Positions 39,297 through 50,996 of a stretch of 64,000 nucleotides of DNA are shown here, one piece after another. The stretch is from Mikania micrantha. Taxonomy: Eukaryota > Streptophyta > Magnoliopsida > Asterales > Asteraceae. Location of the stretch: the NCBI GenBank assembly GCA_009363875.1, contig CM018697.1:51973484-52037483 (forward strand). The letters are read 5' to 3'. The position numbers and the translations under genes are program-made. Each line of letters starts with the position of its first letter. The first letter of the stretch is position 1. The notes under the pieces are model-generated. The model was given only the letters and a program-made list of their open reading frames with translations. It ran no database searches and had not been told where the DNA came from.

Positions 39297-42200
39297 CAGC
39301 AGCACCACAAAACCCCAACCGCAAGCCTTACACTGGCACGTTTCCTTTGTGTGCCAAGTGTCAGTATCATCACCCGGCTGACGCTCCGTGTAAACATTGC
39401 ACAGGATGTGGAAGAAAGGGCCATTGGGTCCAATACTGTAGGATGACACCTAACCAAGCAGTCAACAATGCTGCTTTGGCTCTTCCTCCACCAGCAAATC
39501 AGAACAATGGTGGATGCTATAACTGTGGCGAACAAGGCCACTTTGCGAAGAACTGCCCAAAGAAGGTTCAACCAGCAGTTCAAGCACCCCGTGGACGAGC
39601 CTTTGCTATCGGAGCACCAGCTGCACGCCAGGACCCAAATGTGGTCACTGGTACGTTTCTCTTACATGACTTTTATGCATCTGTCTTATTTGATACTGGT
39701 GCGGATCAGAGTTTTATCTCTACCGACTTTGCGTGCCAACTAGATTCCATAGAGGAACAGTTAGACTCCCCTTACATTATAGAAGTAGCTAACGGGAAAC
39801 AGATTTCAGTTAGCACAGTTTATAGAAATTGCCCATTGACACTTAGTGGTCATACATTTGCCATCGATTTGATACCGATGGAATTGGGTAGTTTTGACAT
39901 CATTGTTGGAATGGATTGGCTTTCCTCTAACCGAGTGGAAGTTATCTGTTCTGAGAAGCTGCTTCGAATTCCATTGCCGAGTGATCGTGTATTGGAAGTT
40001 AAAGGGGATCAAGCAAAGCGAAGTGTCAAAATCATTTCTTGCATAAAGGCGCGTAAGTGTCTACAGAAGCGGTGCATAGCATTCTTGGCTCATGTGTTGG
40101 AAAAAGAGAAAGACAAGAAAAAGATTCAAGATGTACCAGTAGTGAAAGAATATCCTGAAGTATTCCCCGAAGACCTACCTGGTTTGCCACCTGCGCGACC
40201 GGTAAAATTTCGTATTGACTTAATTCCTGGAGCAACTCCTGTTGCTAAATCTCCTTACAGGTTAGCACCTTCAGAGATGCAGGAATTGTCAAATCAGTTA
40301 CAGGAGTTACTTGACAAGGGTTTCATCAGACCGAGCTACTCACCTTGGGGAGCTCCGGTCTTGTTCGTGAAGAAGAAAGACGGATCGTTCAGAATGTGTA
40401 TAGACTACCGTGAGCTGAATAAATTAACCATCAAGAATCGGTATCCATTACCGAGGATTGATGATTTGTTTGACCAACTGCAAGGAGCTCAATACTTCTC
40501 TAAGATTGACTTGCGGTCTGGATATCATCAGTTGAGAGTTCAAGATGAAGACATACCGAAGACGGCCTTCCGAACCAGATACGGGCATTACGAATTTATG
40601 GTGATGCCCTTCGGATTGACAAATGCACCAGCGGTTTTCATGGACCTCATGAACCGAGTGTGCAAGCCGTACTTGGATCAGTTTGTCATTGTTTTCATTG
40701 ATGACATACTGATTTATTCCAAGACCAAAACAGAACATGAACAACACCTTAGAAAGATCTTGGAGCTGTTGAAAGAAGAGAAACTCTATGCCAAATTCTC
40801 TAAATGTGAGTTTTGGTTAAGAGAAGTTCAATTTCTGGGTCATGTGGTCAACAGTGAGGGAATTCATGTAGACCCTGCCAAGATTGAAGCGATAAAGAAT
40901 TGGGACACTCCGAAGACACCGACGGAGATACGGTCTTTTCTGGGATTGGCGGGTTATTACAGAAGGTTTATCTCAAACTTTTCTAAGATAGCCTTGCCTC
41001 TCACTAAGCTAACCCAGAAAAGCGAACCGTTTGTCTGGGAGCAGAAACAAGAAGATGCTTTTCAGACATTAAAACAGAAATTGTGTGATGCTCCAATCTT
41101 ATCTCTCCCAGAGGGCTGTGATGACTTTGTTGTATACTGTGATGCTTCCCATCAGGGACTTGGTTGTGTGTTAATGCAACGGGACAAAGTCATAGCCTAT
41201 GCGTCAAGACAGTTAAAGATTCATGAGAAGAATTACACTACTCATGATCTTGAACTGGGAGCTGTAATCTTCGCACTGAAGATTTGGAGACATTACTTAT
41301 ATGGCACCAAGTGTACCATATTCACTGATCACAAAAGTCTGCAGCACATCTTTGATCAGAAGGAGCTCAACATGCGTCAACGCCGTTGGGTTGAACTTCT
41401 GAATGACTACGATTGTGTGATCAAGTACCATCCGGGAAAGGCGAACGTAGTAGCTGACGCCTTGAGCCGGAAGGAACGAGTCAAACCCCTACGTGTTAGA
41501 GCAATGGGGATAACCGTGCAGACCAGTTTAAGAGACAAGATTATTCGAGCACAACAAGAAGCATTAGACCGAGGAAATCTGAAGAAGGAACTTGATTGCG
41601 GAGCAGAGAAACAGTTCGACACGAAGCCTGATGGAATGATCTACTACCGGGAACGTATATGGATTCCGGCAGTAGATGAATTGAGAAAACTTATCTTCGA
41701 TGAAGCACACAAGACTAAATACTCTGTTCATCCGGGTGCTGATAAGATGTACCTAGACCTGCGTGGATTTTATTGGTGGCCTGGAATGAAGAAAGACATA
41801 GCCGAATACGTCGGTCAATGTCTAACGTGTGCGAAGGTAAAGGCGGAACACCAGAGACCGTCTGGTTTACTGGAACAGCCTGAGATTCCTCTCTGGAAGT
41901 GGGAACAAATAGCTATGGATTTCATTACCAAGCTACCCCGCACTTCCAGTGGTCACGATACGATCTGGGTGATCATTGATCGTTTAACAAAATCTGCTCA
42001 CTTCTTGCCTATGCGTGAGAACTTCACCATGGATAAATTGGCAAGATTATACATCAATGAGATAGTGGTACGCCACGGTGTGCCATTGTCTATTATCTCT
42101 GATAGAGATAGCAGATTTACATCCAGGTTCTGGCAATCATTGCAGAAATCTTTAGGGACACAGTTAAATCTGAGTACAGCTTACCACCCACAAACGGATG

Positions 42201-42982
42201 GTCAAAGCGAACGTACTATCCAAACCCTAGAGGATATGTTAAGAACCTGTGTATTGGATTTCGGTGGGAATTGGGACTCCCATTTACCACTGATTGAGTT
42301 CTCCTACAATAACAGTTATCACAGCAGTATCGGATGTGCACCATTCGAGGCTCTTTATGGCCGGAAATGTCGATCACCAATCTGCTGGACTGAAGTTGGA
42401 GACAATCGAATAACTGGGCCTGAATTGATTCAGGAAACCACTGACAAGATAGCTCAGATTCAGAGAAGACTACAAGCAACAAGGAGCAGACAAAAGAGCT
42501 ACGCTGACAAACGGCGTAAGCCGTTGGAATTCCAAGTGGGAGACCGAGTCATGTTGAAGGTATCCCCATGGAAAGGCGTTGTACGCTTTGGAAAGAAAGG
42601 CAAGTTAGCACCAAGATACGTTGGACCGTTCGAGATCATCGAGAGTATTGGTCCTGTGGCGTATAGACTGAGATTACCTGATGAACTCAGTGGTGTGCAT
42701 GATGTGTTTCACGTCTCAAATCTAAAGAAATGCCTTGCTGACGAGAGTCTTATCATTCCAATTGAAGAAATTCAAGTGGATGAACAGTTACACTTCATTG
42801 AAGAACCTTTAGAGATTATGGATCGCAAGGTTAAACAACTGAGGCGAAGCCGTATTCCTATTGTAAAGGTTCGATGGAATTCAAGACGCGGGCCCGAGTT
42901 TACTTGGGAACGCGAAGATCACATGAAGTCAAAGTATCCCCAGCTGTTTGAAGAGGAAGCTGTACCCGATAACAACTCTTAA
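39197..42982 (+). CDS. pol: GypC zinc knuckles plus Pol: protease, RT, RNase H, integrase, chromodomain
   Basis: 1261 codons from the first in-frame AUG, which overlaps gag by 100 bp. In order: a Cys/His-rich finger (about 52-81) and the CCHC knuckle CYNCGEQGHFAKNC (107-120); protease FDTGAD (165-170); RT with FVKKKDGSFRMCIDYREL (about 390), FSKIDLRSGYHQLR and FIDDIL (500-505); RNase H with YCDASHQG (about 647-654) and FTDHKSL; integrase zinc H838, H845, C875, C878; DDE D908, D969, E1005; then the FHVSNLKK region and a chromodomain (about 1190-1250, KVRWNSRRGPEFTWERED). The domain order and chromodomain identify a chromovirus, and the sequence style fits the Tekay/Del clade. It is complete with no missing catalytic residue. 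Translation probably depends on the gag frame. Confidence 0.96.
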   Translation: MQGRVFQEASPPSEEEKQKTIKNYTVATPLQQVTAAPQNPNRKPYTGTFPLCAKCQYHHPADAPCKHCTGCGRKGHWVQYCRMTPNQAVNNAALALPPPANQNNGGCYNCGEQGHFAKNCPKKVQPAVQAPRGRAFAIGAPAARQDPNVVTGTFLLHDFYASVLFDTGADQSFISTDFACQLDSIEEQLDSPYIIEVANGKQISVSTVYRNCPLTLSGHTFAIDLIPMELGSFDIIVGMDWLSSNRVEVICSEKLLRIPLPSDRVLEVKGDQAKRSVKIISCIKARKCLQKRCIAFLAHVLEKEKDKKKIQDVPVVKEYPEVFPEDLPGLPPARPVKFRIDLIPGATPVAKSPYRLAPSEMQELSNQLQELLDKGFIRPSYSPWGAPVLFVKKKDGSFRMCIDYRELNKLTIKNRYPLPRIDDLFDQLQGAQYFSKIDLRSGYHQLRVQDEDIPKTAFRTRYGHYEFMVMPFGLTNAPAVFMDLMNRVCKPYLDQFVIVFIDDILIYSKTKTEHEQHLRKILELLKEEKLYAKFSKCEFWLREVQFLGHVVNSEGIHVDPAKIEAIKNWDTPKTPTEIRSFLGLAGYYRRFISNFSKIALPLTKLTQKSEPFVWEQKQEDAFQTLKQKLCDAPILSLPEGCDDFVVYCDASHQGLGCVLMQRDKVIAYASRQLKIHEKNYTTHDLELGAVIFALKIWRHYLYGTKCTIFTDHKSLQHIFDQKELNMRQRRWVELLNDYDCVIKYHPGKANVVADALSRKERVKPLRVRAMGITVQTSLRDKIIRAQQEALDRGNLKKELDCGAEKQFDTKPDGMIYYRERIWIPAVDELRKLIFDEAHKTKYSVHPGADKMYLDLRGFYWWPGMKKDIAEYVGQCLTCAKVKAEHQRPSGLLEQPEIPLWKWEQIAMDFITKLPRTSSGHDTIWVIIDRLTKSAHFLPMRENFTMDKLARLYINEIVVRHGVPLSIISDRDSRFTSRFWQSLQKSLGTQLNLSTAYHPQTDGQSERTIQTLEDMLRTCVLDFGGNWDSHLPLIEFSYNNSYHSSIGCAPFEALYGRKCRSPICWTEVGDNRITGPELIQETTDKIAQIQRRLQATRSRQKSYADKRRKPLEFQVGDRVMLKVSPWKGVVRFGKKGKLAPRYVGPFEIIESIGPVAYRLRLPDELSGVHDVFHVSNLKKCLADESLIIPIEEIQVDEQLHFIEEPLEIMDRKVKQLRRSRIPIVKVRWNSRRGPEFTWEREDHMKSKYPQLFEEEAVPDNNS

Positions 42983-43016
42983 AATTTCGGGACGAAATTT
43001 CTCTAACAAGGGGAGA
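42982..43016 (+). other. GypC stop-codon hairpin and polypurine tract
   Basis: AAATTTCG-GGA-CGAAATTT (42982-43000) abuts the TAA stop, and AAGGGGAGA (43008-43016) precedes the LTR by one base. GypA and GypD share the arrangement. Confidence 0.9.
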
Positions 43017-43017
43017 C

Positions 43018-46000
43018 TGTAACATCAGTGCCGGAACCGTCACCGGAACAGTGATCTCTACAGTACATGAACAGTAAAACAGGTACGGATCATAACATTT
43101 CAGTACTTTTCATATTCATATCAATTATCATTATCATAGTGAGTTGTCATAGAACAGTTTCAGAAACATTTAACAGAAACACAGTTCAGAACAATGGTTC
43201 TTAAGTCAGACAATTGTCTGGCAATACAGAACCATCATGTGATTATTTGCTTAGGATATATTATGTATAAACGTATGTGAGACTTTACAGAACAAAACAC
43301 ACGAATATTGCTATGTGAATGCTAAATTTACGGGTTATTCGTATCGGTGACGATCTGTACGAATAAATCTGAAAGTTTAACGCTCTGAGTGATGTTCTTT
43401 AATTAGAAAACAAGATTGAAAAGTATAGTTATCGTCGTGTTCGTACGGGTGACGATTCGAACGAATACGCGCGACAACCGTACATTTCGATTTAAACAGT
43501 TTATTAATATTTTAAATTTTAATAAATGAGAAGATATTAGTTTATTTATTAGGAATCACAACTTGGAATAATATTATAAATTATATTTTACGAGTCGTGT
43601 CGTTACGTCGCGAAAATCACGCGAACCGACATTTTACGCGAAACCGACCGAGACCGATCAACCGGGTAGGGTGAAACATTTATTATGGCAATTGAATGCC
43701 ATAACCACACTTCACCAACCTCTCTCTCTCTCTAAGTCGTCACTTTCTCTCTCTAAAATTTCCAAACTTCTCTCTAAGATTTCGTGGCCATTTCTCAACG
43801 GATTCAAGCATAGTTGGTGCCAAAACGATCATATTGTGGTGTAGATCAAGGAAGTACAAAGAAATCAAGCTTTTACCCGTCGATTTTGAGGTAAATCTTC
43901 ATTTTATTTTCGGTTTTAGTGGGTATCACGAACCCATTTCGTTTTGATAGTCTATTCGGTCCAAACACTTAGAAGACACATGGATAGACACGTTTGAGTA
44001 ACTAGTATGTTTTAGAAACTAACTTGTAACAGATTCGGATTGAAATGATGAGAAGATGATGCAGGTTCGTGGACAATTTCGATCGGCCGAACTTTTTTTT
44101 GTCTTAGCCGAACCTTATGGGCCACGAACCTGTGTCCCTGCAACGAACCTGTCAACCTGACCACCCTGCAGACGAACCCTGTGCCAGCCTGCACCGAACC
44201 TTTGGGTGCCGAACCTCTCAAGGTTCGCCGGACTGGTTCATGGGCCGAACCTTACGTGAGACGAACCTAGGATGAACGAACCTTGGGTCACGAACCTGAT
44301 AGCAACGAACCTAAGCCTTATAGGTTCGCCGAACCTAATCAGTTAAGGTTCGCCGAAACTAATGCTTAAAGGTTCGCCGAACCTATACCCATATCCTAAT
44401 AGGTTCGCTGCCCTGAGTGGGATTGAACTCAAAATGTTGGTCAATTAAGGGAATTCAGTACCTAGGGCTATTGAAATTAGTTGTAAGAACAAGGAAATGA
44501 CCATGCGAATACTCAAAGCTTTGAAATGGACTAAGGATCATGCATAAAGGGTTGGTGTTAATCTCAACATCTATACCTAACACTTAGAAATCCTATTCAA
44601 ATGTATACAACTAATTTGGATTGTTCAATTATGCACTCCAAGCTAAGTTGTAAATTTGGGATAACAAGAATCAAGTTGGGAAACAAAGAACAATCAAAGG
44701 ACTTGGAATTGACCTAAATTGGGTTAATTCAAAGTTCTAACATGTTTAATTTATATGTTTCATGAAAATAACTTGTGTTTTAATAAATTAAATGACTTTA
44801 AATAATAGCTCATTGTTGCATTTTATAAATGTTATTGGTTTCTTCTAAAATTTGTTTATTATAATTGATTGGGATTTTGTTATAAGATAGACAATATAAT
44901 TGTCTGGATTTGCTCTAAAAACAAAGGAAACTCTGCCGAAATTTTCTAAAATATAAAAGTAATGTTGTATAACTAACCATGGGATTTGGGATCATAAAAA
45001 GGGTAGCTAAGATAGGTTAGATCTTAGATACACTTAGTACTAAGACACTTAGTTGCACACACACAACAAGACCCAATCTTAGGCACAACGACTACTACGT
45101 TTACTTATCAAATCCGACTTCTTATAAAATAAATCAGGAACTGAAGATACATAGCTTACATACAAGAGCGCGCATTTTGTGTTAGATCAATTTACATAGC
45201 AGCACAGGTGAGTTCATTGCCCCTTTTCTAACATTTTTGTTTTAAAACGCGGGGCTGAGAAGCATGCGTAGACTGTTTACTTAAATTGTCTACTTTAAAT
45301 GCTTTTAAATTGATATGTTTCATATATATAAATGTTATCCTGAACCATGTTTAGGAGGATTTTATGCAGGTTTTACTAAGCTTATTCACTTATATATTAA
45401 GTGAATAAACGAGTTAAACTAAACTTTTCAATAAGTCAAAACATTTCAAAGGAATCAAATCAAACATTTTGGGAAATCAAGTGGGTGAATTCAAGGGAAT
45501 CAAATCAAACATTTTGGGAAATCAAGTGGGTGAATTCAAGGAATCAAATCAAACATTTTGGGAAATCAAGTGGGTGAATTCAAGAAATCAAATCAAACAG
45601 TTTGACAAAACAAGGGTGGGACTTCAAGACATCAAACAAAACAATCTTTGCAAAGATAACATTCAATGTTCTACAAACCAAGTGTTTGTTGGAAAATGAA
45701 TCAAGTGTACAACCGATCAATGAATCTTGTATTCTATGATCAACACATCAAGTACATCTTGTGACAAAATCAGACGATCATTAAATCATTTTTAGGGGGT
45801 AGTATGTGAAATATCAGAGATAACATTTGCCAACACATTGAACTCAGAAATCCTATATTTTAAGAAGTCCTAGCTAGACTGATTGACTTGTAGGTCTTAT
45901 GTTTGATGATATTTACAGAATTCCCTAACTACTAAGTACCTAGATTGACAGACTAGTCTACTCGAGTATGACCATAGGCCCCAATCATAAGGACTTAGAT

Positions 46001-46991
46001 TTTATTAAATGTTTATTTACTTGTTTAATTAAGCATTTATTAAACTGTTTCTACAATTTCTGTGGTTGATCACTATTGTGATGGACCTAAGGAATCAACA
46101 TAGATTCCAAATTGTTGTATTGACAGGAACAAAGGACTGGCGAATCATTGGGTTAAAGGTAGGGGTAAAATGCTTAATTTTCATTAACACCAATGTCCCA
46201 TGTGGATTAGTATGTGGTGGGACGGCGTCTGGGCGGGGTTGTAGCCTCGACTCAGGGGTATGCCCTATATATAAGCATACCGATCCGGATGATACATGTG
46301 ATGTTAATGAGATTAAGGTTGTTACCCGTGGGTTAAACAAAGGTTTTGTGAGAACATTAGAGTCATTGTGAACAAGAGTGTGTGATAGGTAAAGATGCTT
46401 AATTATCATTAACAACAATGTCCTATGCGGATTAGTATGTGGTGGGACGGCGTCTGGGCGGGGTTGTAGCCTCGACTCAGGGGTATGCCCTATACATAAG
46501 CATACCGATCTGGATGATACATGTGGTGTTAATGAGGTTAGGGTCTTTACCAAAGAAGGTTTTCAAATCATTTTCAAATACTAAACTATATGAACTCACC
46601 AACCATGTGTTGACCTTTATTTTTGCATGACTTCTCAGGTGACGAACAGGTCAATTAGGAAGTCATTTCTTTAGGACTAGGACTTCAGATAGAAGACTAG
46701 TATTTTGGACCTGCATACTTTTGAAGACATCATGATATAAATTATTTTGTATATCTTGTGTAAATACAAGATAGTCATTTATTGATGTTTTACAATAGAT
46801 TTACATTGTTAAATTATAAACGTTACTGCTGTAATTTAACTTTGTAATTCTATTTTAATTAGCATTTCTCATTTATATCATGTGCAATGTAACAATCTGA
46901 TCACTCCTGATTATCACTCCCGATATCGCGCCCCGGGAACCTTCCGCCCGACGGGGACTCCGATCCTACCCCGCCGGCTCGGGGTGTGACA
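43018..46991 (+). repeat. GypC 3' LTR, 3974 bp
   Basis: Near-identical to 34159-38133. One base is lost early on (GATCATAACATT against GATCATATACCT), and substitutions are seen near 43382, 43738, 43951, 44184, 44664, 44843, 45861, 46673 and 46918. Confidence 0.95.
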
Positions 46992-46996
46992 CCACA
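46992..46996. other. Target-site duplication CCACA (right) of GypC
   Basis: Same five bases as 34154-34158. Confidence 0.97.
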
Positions 46997-49900
46997 GGAC
47001 CAATCCATTGAACGATCTCGAACGGTCCGATGTATCTTGGTGTGAGTTTACCTTTCTTCCCAAAACGTACCAAACCCTTCCAAGGAGAAATCTTTAACAT
47101 GACTCGGTCTCCCACTTGAAATTCCAACTGTTTGTGCCATTTATTAGCATAGCTTTTATGTCTGCTTCTAGCTTCCTGTAGTCTTTGTTGTATCTGAGCG
47201 ATCTTATCAGAGGTTTCCTTCATGTGCAGTTACTCGGTTATCTCCTACCTCGGTCCAACAAATCGGCGACCGACATTTCCTGCCATATAGAGCCTTGAAT
47301 GACGCACATTCGGTGCTACTATGATAACTGTTTTTATAGCAGAATTCGATCAGTTGCAAATGGGAGTCCCAATTCCCACCGAAATCCAAAACACATGTTC
47401 ATAACATGTCTTCTAGGGTTTGTAGTGTATGTTCGCTTTGACCATCCGTTTGTGGGTTGTAAACGGTACTCATGTTTAAGGGTGTCCCTAGAGACTTCTG
47501 CAATGACGGCCAAAATCTTGATGTGAATCTGCTATCTCGGTCGGATATTATAGGCAATGGTACACCGTGACGTACCACTATCTCATTGATGTATAATCTT
47601 CCCAGTTTATCCATTGTGAAAGTTTCACGCATAGGCAAGAAGTGAGCAGATTTAGTTAAACGATCAATAATGACCCAAATGGTATCATGACCACTAAAAG
47701 TGCGAGGTAGCTTGGTAATGAAATCCATAGCTATTTGTTCCCACTTCCAGAGCGGTATTTCAAGCTTTTTCAGTAATCCAGATGGTTTATGGTGTTCTGC
47801 CTTAACCTTGGAACACGTTAAGCATCGACATACATACTCAGCTATATCATTCTTCGTTCCCGACCAGGCGGCCACCAATAAAATCCCCTTAAATCATGAT
47901 ACATTTTATCAGCGCCTGGGTGTACCGAGTACCTGGTTTTGTGCGCTTTATCGAAAATTAGTTTCCTCAATTCATCTACTGCATGAATCCATACACGATC
48001 CTGATAGTGTATAATTCCGTCAGACTTTGTTTCAAACTGTCGCTCAACTACAACATTTGCCTTACCCGGATGGTACTTAATCACACATTCATAATCATTT
48101 CGAAGTTCAACCCGATGACTTTGTCGCATGTTGAGTTCCTTCTGATCAAAAATATGTTGCAGACTTTTGTGATCAGTAAATATGGAACACTTGGTGCCAT
48201 ACAAGTAATGTCTCTAAATATTCAAAGCGAGGACTACCGTTCCCAGTTCTAAATCATGTGTTGTGTAGTTCTTTTCGTGTATCTTTAGCTGCCTTGATGC
48301 GTACGCAATGACTTTGTCTCGTTGCATTAACACACAACCGAGTCCCTGATGGGAAGCGTAGCAATACACTACAAAATCATCCGTACCCTCTGGGAGAGAT
48401 AAGATTGGAGCATCGCATAATCTCTGTTTCAAAGTTTGGAAAGCTTCTTCCTGTTTCTGCTCCCAAACAAACGGTTCACTCTTCTAGGTTAGTTTAGTAA
48501 GAGGCAAAGCTATCTTAGAAAAGTTTGATATAGAACTCCTATAATAACCTACCAATCCCAGAAAAAACCGTATCTCCGTCGGTGTCATTGGAGTATCCCA
48601 ACTCTTAATAGCTTCAATCTTGGCAGGGTCGACATGACTACCTTCACTATTAATCACATGACCCAAGAAATGAAATTCTCTTAGCCAAAATTGACATTTT
48701 GAGAACTTAGCATAGACCTGCTTATTCTTTAATAGTTCCAAGATCTTCCTTAGATGTTGCTCGAGTTCCGCTTTGCTTTTTGAACAAATCAGTATATCGT
48801 CAATGAAAACAATGACAAACTAATCTAAATACGGCTTGCACACATGGTTCATGAGGCCCATGAAAACCGCTTATGCATTCGTTAATCCGAAAGGCATCAC
48901 CATGAACTCGTAATGACCGAACCTTGTTCGAAATGTCGTCTTTGGTATGTCTTCGTCTTGTACTCGTAACTGATGGTATCCAGAACGCAAGTCGATCTTC
49001 GAAAAATATTGTGCTCCTTGAAGTTGATCAAACAAATCATCTATCCTCGGCAGCGGATACAAATTCTTGATGGTCAGTTTATTCAATTCTCTATAGTCTA
49101 TGCACATGGTGAGTAGCTCGGTCGGATAAAACCCTTATCCAGCAATTCCTGCAATTGATTCGGCAATTCCTGCATCTCAAAAGGTGCTAACCTATATGGA
49201 GACTTAGCAACAGGTGTTGCTCCCGGTATAAAGTCGATACAAAACTCTACTGGTCATGCCGATGGCGAACCAGGTAGATCGTCGGGAAAGACTTCCGTAT
49301 ACTCCTTTACGACTTGCACATCTTGGATTTCGATCTTCTTCTTTTCCTTTTCCACCACATGTGCAAGGAAGGCTACACATTGCTTTCTTAAACACTTGCG
49401 CGCTTTCATGCATGAGATAATCTTGACACTGCGTTTCACTTTGTCTCCCCTTACCTCGAGCACTTGATCATTTGCTCTCGATATTCGAAGTAGCTTCTCG
49501 GAACAGACTATTTCAATCCGGTTAAGGGATAGCCAATCCATTCCTATGATGATATCAAAACTACACAATTCCCTCCTGCGAGGTGCTTGAACTCCCTGTT
49601 GTACTCGCTTCGGGGAGTTCTTGGAAAAGTGGCCTAGTTCACCACAATTAAAGCATCCTCTGTTGTTGCTGTTGTTGATATTGTTGGTGTTAGGTGGTGG
49701 AGGTAGTGCCAAAGCAACATTGTTTACTGCCGGTGTTGCTGGAGTACCGCATTGTTGAATCCAGTGGCCCAATCGACCGCAGCCGGTGCACTGCCTACAC
49801 TGTATGGTGGCAGCATGATGAAATTGGCAATGTGCACACTGAAGGTGCATGCCAACATATGGTTTGCGTGCAGCATTAGCAGGTACTGCAGTAGCCTGTT

Positions 49901-50819
49901 GCAAAGGGGTGGCCATCATGTAATTTTTGACAACTTTCTGCTTCTTCTTCTGGTGATGTTCGGGCTTCTTTGTCAGTTCTTCCTTAGCTTTACCCGATTC
50001 TTTCTTCAAATTTCCTGATGCTACCATCGCATCAGTGAGTTTAGCTGATAATGAGATAGCTGACCACAGAGTCACAGGTTTTGCAGCTAGTACGAGACCC
50101 TGAATGCAGGACGGCAATCCGCCTACATAACGATCAATCAGCTTTTCCAAACTTGGCACCATCTCTGGCACCAAAGCTACCAGTTCATGATAGCAAGTGG
50201 TGTTAGTCATGTAATCGGCTCCTTTCATCACATGATTTGACAGCTCAGTCTCCATCTTCTGGAGTTCGTTTTTGGGACATAATTCATTCTTTAGAAGGAT
50301 TTTGAAATCTGCCCAAGGCATCTCCAATGCTACTTCTCTGCCTCGAGCTCGCATCTGGGAGTTCCACCATGTTAAGGCTCGCTTGCTGAAAGATCCTGTA
50401 GAATAGTGAACCTTATGATGTTCTGGACATCTACTAATGTCCAGTGTAGTTTCCATCTTCTCTAGCCATTGAATCAATCCAACAGCTCCTTCAGCACCGC
50501 TAAAGCTTGGTGGTTTACATCCTTTGAATGATTTGTAGGAGCAGTCTGGAGTTGTGCCGGAGTTTCCACTAGCCTCCCCTGTCATATGCCCATAGTTGTT
50601 ACCGTGGCCTTGAATCCTATTAATCATACCAGGGATCAACTCCTTCAGCTGATTTGTCAGCTGAATACTTAGTAGAGTGGGCAATGCCGCAGTAGCAGGA
50701 TCCAGCTCTGGATTCGCATTTTAGTTGTGAGGCGGAGTATGTTGGGGAGGAGGAGGCGGAGGAGGTGGTGGTGGTGGTGGTAAAGGTACCAATGGTGGTG
50801 GTAGTCTTTGCGGCAGCAT
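46997..50819 (-). pseudogene. GypD gag-pol, broken
   Basis: Gag starts at AUG 50819-50817. A TAA (50721-50723, plus-strand TTA) cuts the Pro-rich N-terminus, then a long open stretch (50684-49254) carries the gag domain and zinc knuckles (CFNCGELGHFSKN, last Cys lost to Ser). The protease is missing its catalytic DTG: the sequence jumps from APRRREL to CSFDIIIGMDWL, an in-frame deletion of about 90 codons. RT lost about 20 codons before MCIDYRELNKL, and further stops follow, although FIDDIL is kept. RNase H reads YCYASHQG, so the catalytic Asp is replaced by Tyr. A further deletion separates RNase H from integrase (NVV/VERQFETK). Integrase keeps D, D and E but has a frameshift near 47850 and a stop near 47398. 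It is dead, though close in sequence to GypC. Confidence 0.92.
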
Positions 50820-50976
50820 TCTGATCACAACCGAAAAAGAATTTGGTTAGTGCAATGATCTAATGCTAAAGACATAATGCAAATAAAATCCTAAGTCCTA
50901 TGTTCACTATATGAGGGTTCCTAAATTATAGTCTAGGCCAAACCGTTCTAAGTAGATGACCTGTATTCTCTATAAC

Positions 50977-50993
50977 CTTGAGCTCTGATACCA
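50977..50993 (-). other. GypD primer-binding site
   Basis: Minus-strand TGGTATCAGAGCTCAAG next to the LTR end at 50997. Confidence 0.9.
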
Positions 50994-50996
50994 ATT

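Larger units (their letters stand above)
34159..46991 (+). mobile_element. GypC: complete young chromovirus (Tekay type), 12.8 kb
   Basis: LTRs of 3975 and 3974 bp (34159-38133, 43018-46991) with about a dozen differences seen by eye. It has a perfect TSD CCACA, primer site, gag, pol and polypurine tract. Integrase follows RNase H (gypsy order) and a C-terminal chromodomain is present. Pol is uninterrupted with all catalytic residues. The single defect I see is a -1 frame change between gag and its zinc-knuckle/pol frame at an A5 run (39243-39247). LTRs account for 62% of the element. Confidence 0.95.
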
